DNA of 46,988 nt from Marinobacter sp. (GTDB taxonomy: Bacteria > Pseudomonadota > Gammaproteobacteria > Pseudomonadales > Oleiphilaceae): assembly GCA_030457765.1 (NCBI GenBank), contig JAKDUK010000016.1, positions 1-46,988 of the forward strand. The letters are read 5' to 3'. A program made the translations under genes and the position numbers. Shown piece after piece: positions 34,586 through 43,113 of this stretch; position 1 is the first letter of the stretch; the number at the start of each line of letters is the position of its first letter. The notes under the pieces are model-generated. The model made no database searches. It had not been told where the DNA came from and saw only the letters and a list, made by a program, of their open reading frames with translations.

Positions 34586-35712
34586 TTCCATTTAATCGCC
34601 CGCCCGCAACGGGAGAAGAGCTTCGCTATATTGAGCAAGCGCTGCGACAAGAAAAACTTTCCGGTGACGGCCCATTTACTGAGCGATGTCATCAGTGGTT
34701 TGAGGGCCATTTGGACTGCAGGCGCGCCTTTTTGACCCCCTCCTGCACTCATGCGCTTGAGATGGCAGCCCTTTTAATCAACGTGCAGCCTGGCGATGAG
34801 GTTATTATGCCGAGCTACACGTTTGTCAGTACGGCGAATGCGTTTGCGCTTCGTGGCGCTCACATTGTTTTTGTGGATATCCGGCCAGACACCATGAATA
34901 TCGATGAGACGCTAATTGAAGCTGCTATAACGGAAAAAACAAAAGCCATTGTCCCTGTGCATTATGCTGGCGTTGGATGTGAAATGGACGCCATCATGGG
35001 GCTTGCCAATCGCTATGGACTCTATGTTATTGAGGATGCCGCTCAGGGCATGATGGCAAAATATTGTGGCCGTCCCCTGGGGACAATAGGGCATTTGGGC
35101 GCATTCAGCTTTCATGAGACGAAAAACTACACCAGTGGAGGTGAGGGCGGCTTACTTATCGTCAACGAGGCGGAATTTGCGAATCAGGCCGAGATCATCC
35201 GTGAAAAGGGAACCAATCGCAGTCAGTTTTTCCGTGGAATGGTGGACAAATACAGTTGGGTTGGCATGGGTAGCAGTTATCTCCCATCCGAGCTGCAAGC
35301 TGCATATTTATGGGCGCAGTTAGAACACGCTGAGCAGATCCGCAGTGACCGTATGGCTATCTGGGAGAGGTATCATTCTGCATTACAGCCGCTTGTCCTG
35401 AGTGGCGCTATTGAGGGGCCAGCAGTGCCGGTTACAGCGGCCCACAACGCACATATGTATTTTCTGAAGGTGCGCACTCTGGAGGAACGCGCAGCATTGC
35501 TTGATCATCTCAAGCAGTCCGGTGTCTTGGCAGTGTTTCATTATGTTCCGCTGCACTCTACGCCATTCGGACAGACTATGGGGCGGTTCCATGGTTGTGA
35601 CACTTTTACCACCAAGGAAAGTGAGCGTCTTGTTCGCTTGCCCATCTGGTACGGGATGTCAGCTCAGGACCAGGAGCATGTCATAGATTCAGTGCTGTCC
35701 TTCTTTGGTTAA
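34582..35712 (+). CDS. wecE: dTDP-4-amino-4,6-dideoxygalactose transaminase
   Basis: WecE (RffA) transfers an amino group from glutamate to dTDP-4-keto-6-deoxyglucose, giving dTDP-Fuc4N. The 376-residue length equals E. coli WecE, and the similarity is strong through long blocks: LTPSCTHALEMAALL, GDEVIMPSYTFVSTANAF, DTMNIDETLIEAAIT, the PLP lysine in FSFHETKNYTSGGEGG, and IIREKGTNRSQFFRG. AHNAHMYFLKV and FHYVPLHSTPFG complete the match. Start is GTG at 34582, overlapping the acyltransferase stop (GTGA). It is the last gene of the plus-strand operon; its last 24 bases overlap the end of the convergent ligase–GT2 gene, and no terminator separates them. Confidence 0.95.
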   Translation: MIPFNRPPATGEELRYIEQALRQEKLSGDGPFTERCHQWFEGHLDCRRAFLTPSCTHALEMAALLINVQPGDEVIMPSYTFVSTANAFALRGAHIVFVDIRPDTMNIDETLIEAAITEKTKAIVPVHYAGVGCEMDAIMGLANRYGLYVIEDAAQGMMAKYCGRPLGTIGHLGAFSFHETKNYTSGGEGGLLIVNEAEFANQAEIIREKGTNRSQFFRGMVDKYSWVGMGSSYLPSELQAAYLWAQLEHAEQIRSDRMAIWERYHSALQPLVLSGAIEGPAVPVTAAHNAHMYFLKVRTLEERAALLDHLKQSGVLAVFHYVPLHSTPFGQTMGRFHGCDTFTTKESERLVRLPIWYGMSAQDQEHVIDSVLSFFG

Positions 35713-37719
35713 CGAAGACCTGTTCCGTTTTGGGGCCAGCGTCCAAAGCCCCGCGTATTTATTGAACGTCACCTGCGCATAAGTGACTGCAGTAAGATAC
35801 CCTACGGCGCCATCCAGAAACCCAAATCGGATAAAATACACCTGAATGAAGGTCAGCAATCCCCTGAGAGTAGGGTAGATCATTGTGCGTGTTTTCTTGC
35901 CTTGCCTGTGCTTTTCCTTAGAGCCCAGCCACGCATATTTGGCGCTTTTCTCCAGGGAATGGCCAAAATCCCTGTGGGTGTAGTGGGTCAGGCGCCCTCG
36001 CAGTGTTTTGATGCTTCGCCCCTCCGGAATGAGAATCCGCTCATGAACCAGAGCATCGGAAAACCGGACACCCTCTCTGCGAAATAGCCGCAAAGGCGCG
36101 CGTCCGCTGCGGCCGAAATCCAGGCGCGTGCCATAAATGGTTACGGCCCAAGGTAGCTTATAAGCGTCGGCATCCGGATCTGCCAGGCGGTGGTTTATTT
36201 CACGACCGAGCTCGGGTGTGATGCGCTCATCGGCATCCAGTGAAAGCACCCACTCCCCTGTAGCTTTATCCAGGGCTCTTTGTTTTTGAACACCAAAACC
36301 GGGCCAGTCGGTTACTTCCACAACGTCCGCATACTGGCGGGCAATTTCAACGGTTCTGTCTGTGCTGCCGCTATCCAGAACAATAACTTCATCAGCCACC
36401 AGCCTTGCTGATTTCAAACAATCAGCGATGTGATCCTCTTCGTTTTTGGTAATGATGGTGGCAGAGACGGTTTTTGTGCGCTGGCGCACGTAGGAGGTGC
36501 GCAGTTCGTTGAACAAGGCGGAGGCAAGGCCGGCAATTGACAGTAGATAGAAGGTCAAAAACAGCGAGCGGTTAAAAGTTGCTTCAGTCAGTCCGAATAG
36601 CAGATAGGACGAGCTTACCATCACGCCTGCAACGGCAAGATGAGCAGTCGCAATGTGTTTGCTTAAAACATGACGGGAAAACACGGCCAAGGGAATAAAT
36701 ATCAGCAATGCCCAGCCAAGAATGCCGGGGATACCACTGGTGGCTGCCAGATTGAGCAGGTCGTTGTGAGCATGGCCAGTGCAACAGTCGATCAGCACAG
36801 GGGAGGCGCTTCCTGCGTCCACCGCCGCTTCTATCTTATGGGCGTACCCACCGAGCCCGACACCTGTCCAGGGATTGTCCGTAAACATCTGCCAGGCCAG
36901 ATTCCACACTTCCAGCCGGATTGTGATGCCGGAATCCAGGCTGCCGGTTTGGGTAAATTCTGCAGCCGATGCCGTGAGGCGATCATTGGTGGCCATTGCT
37001 GTTACAAGAAGCGCAGGTATTGCGACCAGGCTTACATAGCGTAAATTCCGCTTCAGCAAGGGCAGCAGTAGTAATAACAGAACAGGTAATGCGATCAGGT
37101 TGCTGCGAGTCTGCGAGAGCAATGCAACAGCTGCCGAACTAATACCCAGAATAATCAGCAGCAACGCAAAGGCGCGGCGCTTGCTGCGCAGACAAAACGA
37201 ACCTCCGACCAGGGTAATAAAACCGCCAAGCAGGGCGAGATTGCCAAAGCTGATGGGGTTTATGCCACCACCAAACCGGCTGTCTAGGATAGAGGCCGGA
37301 GGAACCGAACCGGCTACCAATGTGAACGCAAGTAACATGGCGGTGGACACGGCCATCAATGCGAACGCTGTAAATGCGGTGCCAGCGCCCAGGCGACCGT
37401 AACTCATGGCAATAATAAGTGGCCAGAACAGAATCAGGCGGGCATGGGTGCCAAGGGTTTTGCCGCCCTCATAGCTGAAGCCCTCAAGTGTCCAGGAGTA
37501 AATACTGACGAGAACAAAAAACCAAAAGGCAAAGTGCAGCAAGCGCAATTCTTTGGGTTTGTCCCACCCGGTGTGGTGCAGCCAGTTTTTTTGACTGATC
37601 ACAATGCCGGCAATCGCAAGCACCAGGGTTGCGCCTGCTAGAACACTTGATGAAAGAAGCGTGCCAGCTACGCCAAGTGCAAAAAGCAGATGTACAGGCT
37701 TTTTGATGTGATTAATCAT
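35689..37719 (-). CDS. Fusion protein: O-antigen ligase-like (Wzy_C) domain plus GT2 glycosyltransferase
   Basis: A 676-residue protein with two parts. Residues 1 to about 410 are a polytopic membrane domain with a large loop carrying Wzy_C features: GITIRLEVWNLAWQMF, NPWTGVGLGGYAHKI and GHAHNDLLNLAATSGIPG (about 315-332). From residue 415 a cytosolic GT2 domain starts as TKTVSATIITKNEEDHIADC, with VIVLDSGSTDRTVEIA, the metal site SLDADERITPE (D-A-D at about 495), and WaaE/KdtX-like YGTRLDFGRSGRAPLRLFRR and LTHYTHRDFGHSLEKSAKYA. Family members of the two parts are normally separate proteins. No break in frame is visible. It is the last gene of the minus-strand operon and overlaps wecE at its 3' end. 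Confidence 0.85.
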   Translation of the reverse strand: MINHIKKPVHLLFALGVAGTLLSSSVLAGATLVLAIAGIVISQKNWLHHTGWDKPKELRLLHFAFWFFVLVSIYSWTLEGFSYEGGKTLGTHARLILFWPLIIAMSYGRLGAGTAFTAFALMAVSTAMLLAFTLVAGSVPPASILDSRFGGGINPISFGNLALLGGFITLVGGSFCLRSKRRAFALLLIILGISSAAVALLSQTRSNLIALPVLLLLLLPLLKRNLRYVSLVAIPALLVTAMATNDRLTASAAEFTQTGSLDSGITIRLEVWNLAWQMFTDNPWTGVGLGGYAHKIEAAVDAGSASPVLIDCCTGHAHNDLLNLAATSGIPGILGWALLIFIPLAVFSRHVLSKHIATAHLAVAGVMVSSSYLLFGLTEATFNRSLFLTFYLLSIAGLASALFNELRTSYVRQRTKTVSATIITKNEEDHIADCLKSARLVADEVIVLDSGSTDRTVEIARQYADVVEVTDWPGFGVQKQRALDKATGEWVLSLDADERITPELGREINHRLADPDADAYKLPWAVTIYGTRLDFGRSGRAPLRLFRREGVRFSDALVHERILIPEGRSIKTLRGRLTHYTHRDFGHSLEKSAKYAWLGSKEKHRQGKKTRTMIYPTLRGLLTFIQVYFIRFGFLDGAVGYLTAVTYAQVTFNKYAGLWTLAPKRNRSSLTKEGQH

Positions 37720-37797
37720 GTTCAGGTGCCCGCCAAATACGAGGATGTATTGAAAATCAGAAATGGCTCCGGAGTCGGCTTTCTACAGCCTGGGTTG

Positions 37798-38703
37798 TCA
37801 GCATACCCTGTCCGGATTGTATGGGTTGATTTCGCCAGGGGGGCGGTGGCGCATACGCTTATACTCCCACTGATACTGACCGGGTATTTCTCGGATGCAA
37901 CTTTCGATTGAGTGGTTCATGGCGGTTGTCGCTGCAACCACGTCCTTGTTGTCCAGCCCCCGCTCTGCCGGGCGTACTATGATTCGAAAACCGCGAGCGT
38001 TTTCCAGCCGCTCTGCGTAAGTCATCAGCACTTTGGCTCCGGTGCGCTGCATCAATTTGGAAACCAGCGTCATGGTTTTCACTTCCATGCCAAAAAAAGG
38101 AGCAAAAGCATTCCCCTTACCGCGCGGCGACTGATCAGGCAGGATGCCGGCAACGCCGCCCTCACGCAGTATGGAGGCCAGTCTTGCCAGCCCACGCCGG
38201 TCACCGCGAACCAGCTCAGAGCCCAGGCGTCCGCGCACTTGCACCATGTAGTCCTCGAATTCCGGCATGTTAGGCGGGCTGTACAGGGCGGCCATTTTGT
38301 AGCGAGACGAGAAAAACAGGCCCGCCAGCTCCCAGTTGCCAAGGTGGGGCGCAAGCAGAATGAGCCCGCTGCCATCGGCCATGGCTTCATCTATCAGTTC
38401 CAGGCCCTGGGTCTCTTGCACCAGCGCAAGACAATCGTCAACAGACCATTCCCACATCAGTGGAATCTCGAACATAGTCATGCCCGTGTGCCTTAACGAC
38501 TCTTTCAGCATGGCTGAGCGCTCATCGTCTGATAGCTCAGGAAGACAAATTGACAAATTGGTCTCGGTTACCGAACGGGGCTGTGTCGGCAGTTTCCACA
38601 AGAGCCACCCCACGAGCTTGCCCACACGTTGTGCATTGGCCAAGGAGAGCCAGCTGGCGATACGAAGCAAGCCTGCAACGGTATAGTATTTGAACTTTCT
38701 CAT
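37798..38703 (-). CDS. Lipid A acyltransferase (LpxL/HtrB family), copy with H-x4-E
   Basis: A 301-residue inner-membrane acyltransferase of the LpxL/LpxM family, which adds a secondary acyl chain to Kdo2-lipid A from acyl-ACP. One N-terminal hydrophobic segment is visible. The catalytic motif H-x4-E is at His120-Glu125 (APHLGNWE), followed by [43 protein letters not shown] and the C-terminal [19 protein letters not shown]. Its start overlaps the manC stop (ATGA), so it is coupled to the LPS operon. A second family member is encoded at 44071-45042; which adds which chain cannot be told. Confidence 0.9.
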   Translation of the reverse strand: MRKFKYYTVAGLLRIASWLSLANAQRVGKLVGWLLWKLPTQPRSVTETNLSICLPELSDDERSAMLKESLRHTGMTMFEIPLMWEWSVDDCLALVQETQGLELIDEAMADGSGLILLAPHLGNWELAGLFFSSRYKMAALYSPPNMPEFEDYMVQVRGRLGSELVRGDRRGLARLASILREGGVAGILPDQSPRGKGNAFAPFFGMEVKTMTLVSKLMQRTGAKVLMTYAERLENARGFRIIVRPAERGLDNKDVVAATTAMNHSIESCIREIPGQYQWEYKRMRHRPPGEINPYNPDRVC

Positions 38704-40115
38704 TTTCTGCCGTACCGGTCTTCGTATCTTACAATGTCGTCCTCGCCGAGATAGGAGCCCGATTGCACTTCAATCAGCTCTAAGTCAATCACCCCAGGGT
38801 TCTCCAAGGAGTGCACTTGTCCTATGGGGATATATGTAGACTGGTTTTCTGTGACCAGATAGGTTTTTTCGCCATTAGTTACCCTTGCCGTTCCGCTGAC
38901 AATTACCCAGTGCTCGGCACGGTGGTGATGCATTTGGACGGATAATTTGGCTCCGGGCTTTACCGTGATGCGTTTGACCTGGTATCGGGCGCCGTTATCT
39001 ATAGAGTCATAGATGCCCCAGGGCCGATAGACCTCGCGGTGATTCATATGTTCGTGCCGCCCGTCGCTGCGAATTTTTTCAACCACCGACTTCACATCTT
39101 GTACGCTGTCTTTGTGGGCAACAAGGATGGCATCTTTGGTTTCGATGACTACCAGGTTATCGACGCCAATGGTAGCCACCAGGCGGCCGTCTGCACGAAC
39201 AAGCGTATTGTGGGTTTGCTGCGCAATGACATCGCCTCTGAGGTTGTTGCCGTCCTGATCTTTTTCACTAACATCCCAAAGTGCCGACCAGGAGCCAATG
39301 TCGCTCCACCCTGCGTCCAGTGCGACAACCGCTGCATGGTCGGTTTTTTCCATAACCGCGTAATCGACGGATTCGGACGGACAGGTGGCGAACAGATCAG
39401 AGTTCACCCGAATAAAATGCAGGTCTTCGCTGATATTTGTCATCGCCCCGCGACAGGCGGAGAGAATGTCAGGGCGATGCTGCTCCAGTTCAGCCAGATA
39501 CTGTTTGGCGCTGAATAAAAACATACCGCTGTTCCAGAGATACTCTCCGGAGGCAATATAGGTTTTGGCCGTTTCCAGGTCAGGCTTTTCCACAAAGCGG
39601 TCAACTGAATAGCTGTTGGCAGAAAGCTCATCACCGCGGTGAATATAGCCGTATCCGGTTTCGGGCTGGTGCGGCACAATGCCAAAGGTGACCAACTTGC
39701 CCTTTTGGGCCAGTGGGATGGCTCTTTCGACGCCCTTTTGGAAGGCTTGTACATCCTGGATCAAGTGGTCGGCGGCAAGAACCAGCATTAATGGGTCGGT
39801 GCCCTCAGCGCTCTCACACAACTGAAGCGCCGCCAGTGCAATGGCAGGTGCGGTGTTGCGACCACAGGGTTCAAGTATAATGCGGCTATCTTCATGGCCT
39901 GATTGCCGCATTTGTTCTGCTGCCAGGAAGCGATGCTCTTCGTTGCAGATGAGCAGAGGTTCCTGGGCGTTCATACCGTCAAGCCGGGCAACCGTTGATT
40001 GCAGCATCGAAAGCGGGCTGTCCGTCAGCTTAAGAAATTGCTTCGGGTTTAATTGTCGCGACAGTGGCCAGAGCCGAGAGCCGGTGCCGCCAGCCATAAT
40101 AACGGGATGAATCAT
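38700..40115 (-). CDS. manC: Mannose-1-phosphate guanylyltransferase / mannose-6-phosphate isomerase
   Basis: A bifunctional type II enzyme (AlgA/ManC/WbpW group) that makes GDP-mannose. From the ATG at 40115 it has 471 residues: [20 protein letters not shown] is the guanylyltransferase signature, followed by [17 protein letters not shown] and [11 protein letters not shown]. The C-terminal cupin (from about 370) has the metal-binding [10 protein letters not shown] of the isomerase. A frame extending to 40226 was rejected because it lacks family similarity. It sits 138 bases after the YrbL-like gene, with no terminator I could identify, and overlaps the lpxL-type gene by 4 bases. It likely supplies GDP-mannose to the GT4 transferases upstream. 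Confidence 0.94.
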   Translation of the reverse strand: MIHPVIMAGGTGSRLWPLSRQLNPKQFLKLTDSPLSMLQSTVARLDGMNAQEPLLICNEEHRFLAAEQMRQSGHEDSRIILEPCGRNTAPAIALAALQLCESAEGTDPLMLVLAADHLIQDVQAFQKGVERAIPLAQKGKLVTFGIVPHQPETGYGYIHRGDELSANSYSVDRFVEKPDLETAKTYIASGEYLWNSGMFLFSAKQYLAELEQHRPDILSACRGAMTNISEDLHFIRVNSDLFATCPSESVDYAVMEKTDHAAVVALDAGWSDIGSWSALWDVSEKDQDGNNLRGDVIAQQTHNTLVRADGRLVATIGVDNLVVIETKDAILVAHKDSVQDVKSVVEKIRSDGRHEHMNHREVYRPWGIYDSIDNGARYQVKRITVKPGAKLSVQMHHHRAEHWVIVSGTARVTNGEKTYLVTENQSTYIPIGQVHSLENPGVIDLELIEVQSGSYLGEDDIVRYEDRYGRK

Positions 40116-40253
40116 GCATGTACTCCAAACTTGGGGGTGCAGTAGGTCGCAAAACTGATAGCTAAGGTGCGAGATCTTATCATATCGTTTGGGTACGGGC
40201 AGTGTGTAATCCCGCAAAGCCAGCACAGTGGCAGGCCAGGGTGTGAGGGTAGA

Positions 40254-40922
40254 TCAGAGCCGTTGGGATTCGCCCCAGCTCTTTTCCTTGCTGCCTGTTT
40301 CCCACTCAATTCGTTTGTAGAATCTGAGAATGCGCCGGTTAATGTAACGCCTTCTCCAGGCGGGAATTATCGAGAGCCCGCTTGGAACAGGGGGTGCGCC
40401 CAAGCCATCGACGAGTACAAGTTCCGGTTGGTTGTCGCGCTGACTGATTACCAGGTTATGGGGCAACAAGTTACGAGTCAGTATTCCTGTGGATCCAAGC
40501 CATTCGCATAAGCGCTCCGCAGCCGCATTGATACGAGCATCAAAGCCGTGTTGAGTTAAGTAAAGTTCAAGCGTTTGGGCGGGGTTGCCGTTAACATCAA
40601 ATAGTAGTTCGCTCTCGTTCGCGGGCCCAAGAGAGGTTGCTGTTTCGCCATAAAATTTTGGGAGATGGCGCCACACGGTACTTTCATGGCCCTGGTTGAT
40701 CAGGGCTAGTATCGCATTTTGTCGATGTGCAGCCAGTTCCTGCTTGTTGTCATTCAGTCGGGACTTGCCGAGTAGTTTCTTGGGTGTTGCCTGTCTCTGG
40801 TATCTTGCCTCTATATTTTCAGGCCGAATGATCTTGAGGCATCGGTCGGGTATGTTCGGGTGCCTGTAGCAGTGTCGATTGTCGCCAGAGGCGAACGGCT
40901 GCTGGTCTGAAAGGTCGATCAT
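40254..40922 (-). CDS. YrbL family kinase-like protein
   Basis: A 222-residue protein of the YrbL (PhoP-network) family. The start MIDLSDQQPFASGDNRHCYRHPNIPDRCLKI in substance parallels E. coli YrbL (MIRLSEQSPLGTGRHRKCYAHP), and LTRNLLPHNLVIS is a catalytic-loop-like stretch followed by LVLVDGLGAP where kinases have DFG. The canonical HxD is weak (LLPHN), so activity is uncertain. WaaP-type LPS kinases share this fold. It lies inside the minus-strand glycan operon between a GT4 gene and manC, which suggests a surface-polysaccharide role. No membrane segment. Confidence 0.78.
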   Translation of the reverse strand: MIDLSDQQPFASGDNRHCYRHPNIPDRCLKIIRPENIEARYQRQATPKKLLGKSRLNDNKQELAAHRQNAILALINQGHESTVWRHLPKFYGETATSLGPANESELLFDVNGNPAQTLELYLTQHGFDARINAAAERLCEWLGSTGILTRNLLPHNLVISQRDNQPELVLVDGLGAPPVPSGLSIIPAWRRRYINRRILRFYKRIEWETGSKEKSWGESQRL

Positions 40923-40978
40923 AAGATGCTCTTTCTAGTTGCGCCTGGTTGAGTGCAGGCCAGCATTGGGAAAAAAAG

Positions 40979-41989
40979 TCAATTCGAGTAAGTGACGCAC
41001 TCGGAATAAACATTGATAGTGCTCTCAATCATGTTGGCCATCGAAAGCGAGCCACGGGCCTTTTTGCGACTATCTGATTGTTCCCGGTGAAGTTCCTCCA
41101 TATCGGTCATCAGAAGGTTGGCAAATTGTTTTGGGGCGAATTCGTGATGAATAAATCGTGAATCGAGAAACTCATTTGCGACAGGAACATCAGTCGCAAC
41201 CACGGGTTTCCCGGCCAGCAAGGCCTCGGCAAACACGTAAGAAAATCCCTCCCTGCGAGAAGAAATAACAACCCCATCAGCTAAAGCCATCAGTGCCGGA
41301 ATATCATCCCGGTGGCCTAAAAGAGTGATTTTGTCGTGTTGGGAGGTTGTTCGTATTTGCTGCTCCAGGCTTTTTTGGTTCGGACCAGAGCCTGCAATAA
41401 GCAAAGTGCCGTTTACGTACTGGAATGCATCGATCAGAAAATCAAAGCCTTTTGCCGGGACAAGGCGGCCGACTGCTAACCACACCGGGTGGTTTGCGTG
41501 ATCCGGTAAGGGGCCGGACAAGTTGGGCGCTGGCGGAGGTATGATGCCGTTGTACACAACACTGACATTGTTATGGCCGATATCAGCGGCGAGCTTTTTA
41601 CTGACGGCTATAATCCGGCAAAAAGCCTTGGCTTTGGGGTAAGTGGATTTGAAACCATGAATTGTCGCAACGGTTTTCACGCGGCGCAGCAATGGGGCGA
41701 GCAGTTGTATCACAGCTGCAGCCTTGCTTCCCTGGGCATGTACGATATCGAAATTACCGCTCTTGATGGTTTTCATTACCGCCTTTAGCAGGCCCGGGGA
41801 AAGTCGTGAGGCCCTGGGGTTCAGTGTGACGGTTTTCACCGTCTCATTGAGTTGCGATTGGTGATGGGTGGATGTAGCGCAGGTAACGTCGTGTCCCCTT
41901 GCGCTCAGACCATTTGCAAGTTCCTGGCAGTGTTTTTCCATTCCGCCAGTGCCTTCACCCTTGGAAATTATCAGCAACAGAATGTTCAT
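40979..41989 (-). CDS. GT4 family glycosyltransferase
   Basis: A 336-residue GT-B transferase. The N-terminus MNILLLIISKGEGTGGMEKHCQELANGLSARGHDV in substance is the GT4 acceptor half with the Gly-rich GGMEKH loop; FDIVHAQGSKA follows. The donor half has WLAVGRLVPAKGFDFLIDAF, LLGHRDDIPALMALADGVVI and the E-x7-E stretch SRREGFSYVFAEALLAGKPVVATD. The start codon overlaps the previous gene's stop (ATGA). It probably adds a sugar to the LPS core; the downstream manC suggests, without proving, mannose. Confidence 0.87.
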   Translation of the reverse strand: MNILLLIISKGEGTGGMEKHCQELANGLSARGHDVTCATSTHHQSQLNETVKTVTLNPRASRLSPGLLKAVMKTIKSGNFDIVHAQGSKAAAVIQLLAPLLRRVKTVATIHGFKSTYPKAKAFCRIIAVSKKLAADIGHNNVSVVYNGIIPPPAPNLSGPLPDHANHPVWLAVGRLVPAKGFDFLIDAFQYVNGTLLIAGSGPNQKSLEQQIRTTSQHDKITLLGHRDDIPALMALADGVVISSRREGFSYVFAEALLAGKPVVATDVPVANEFLDSRFIHHEFAPKQFANLLMTDMEELHREQSDSRKKARGSLSMANMIESTINVYSECVTYSN

Positions 41990-43113
41990 GGCTTGCGACC
42001 GGCCGCAGCCATCTTATGCTTCAGCACGCTCGCATAAACCTCCAGCGACGACTCAGTCTGCGCCTGCAGCCGAAACCGATGCGGAATGTTTATGTTTGGT
42101 GCGCCGTCATTCAGCAGTCTGAGTGCAATTTTAGCAAACTCCTGAGTATTATCAGGCGTTACCAGTCCGTCCCGAAAGCAGGCCTGCAAGGTCTCAGCGG
42201 CGCCACCCCGGTTAAACGCGGCAACGGGCGTACCAGATGACAGTGCTTCGGTGACCGTGCGGCCGAAGGGCTCCGGTTTTGTGGACATGTGGCACACCAG
42301 ATCAGCAAAGAGATACAGCTCTGCCATGTCGTCGCGCTGCCCAAGGAAGGTCACTTTATCTGCAAGCTCGAGTGTTGCGCGCTTCTGTTGAAGCTCTTCC
42401 AGGAAGCGGTCTTTGCCCGGCTCCGCGCCCCCCACAATAATGCCATGACAGTCTGGCTCTTTGCGGGTGATCTCTACCATTGCCTCAAGAAACTCCAACT
42501 GGCCTTTCCAACGGGAAATACGCCCCGGCATCATCAGAATGCGCTTGTTTTCGAGGTGCGGGTACTGCATAAAAAAGCGTTCTTTCCATGTATGGCTCAG
42601 TTCCCTGGGCTGAAAATAATCCACATCCACGCCGCGCTGTATCACAGTCAGGTTTTGATCCGGAACCTGAAAGTGTTCAAGAACATAATCGCGTACGCAG
42701 TTTGACACCGCAATCACATGGTCAGATTTGGCCATGATGGCGCTGTAGGGGTTCACCGAGTACATGCCGTGGAACGTAGACACAATGGCGGACCGCTGCT
42801 GCGTTGGTAGCCCTTTCCATGCCAAACGCACAATCCAGGCAGGCATGCGCGAGCGCACGTGGATAATGTCTGGCTGCAGCTCACGAATGAGATTCCGCAT
42901 GGGGCGGATTTGCCCAAAAGAGGCGGGTGATTTACGATGAATTGGCATCTGAATATGCGTTGAGCCTTGCTCCGTAAGGCGCTCTGCCAAGGGGCCTCCA
43001 CTCGAGACCACAAACGACTCATGGCCATGCCGTACAAGGTCTGCTGCAAATTCTGTGGTTCCTCGTTCTACACCGCCACTGTAGAGAGCCGGCAGTGCCT
43101 GAAGAATTTTCAA
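41986..43113 (-). CDS. GT4 family glycosyltransferase
   Basis: A 375-residue GT-B transferase starting at a TTG (43113) that overlaps the ELM1-like gene's TGA. The N-terminus is MKILQALPALYSGGVERGT, where SGGVERG is the typical GT4 acceptor loop; DIIHVRSRMPAWI and SAIVSTFHGMYSV follow. The donor half has MMPGRISRWKGQLEFLEAM, FLGQRDDMAELYLFADLVC and SFGRT-type KPEPFGRTVTEALSSGTPVAAFN with the E-x7-E-like pattern. It differs clearly from the next GT4, so the two probably add different sugars or linkages. Confidence 0.87.
   Translation of the reverse strand: MKILQALPALYSGGVERGTTEFAADLVRHGHESFVVSSGGPLAERLTEQGSTHIQMPIHRKSPASFGQIRPMRNLIRELQPDIIHVRSRMPAWIVRLAWKGLPTQQRSAIVSTFHGMYSVNPYSAIMAKSDHVIAVSNCVRDYVLEHFQVPDQNLTVIQRGVDVDYFQPRELSHTWKERFFMQYPHLENKRILMMPGRISRWKGQLEFLEAMVEITRKEPDCHGIIVGGAEPGKDRFLEELQQKRATLELADKVTFLGQRDDMAELYLFADLVCHMSTKPEPFGRTVTEALSSGTPVAAFNRGGAAETLQACFRDGLVTPDNTQEFAKIALRLLNDGAPNINIPHRFRLQAQTESSLEVYASVLKHKMAAAGRKP

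Noticed and set aside
30984..35712. Recent horizontal transfer of the Fuc4NAc genes from their base composition
   Set aside because: Hand counts of a few lines suggest a lower G+C than the housekeeping genes, but the difference is modest and not measured over whole genes, and there are no flanking repeats, tRNA or integrase. I keep it as a hint only.
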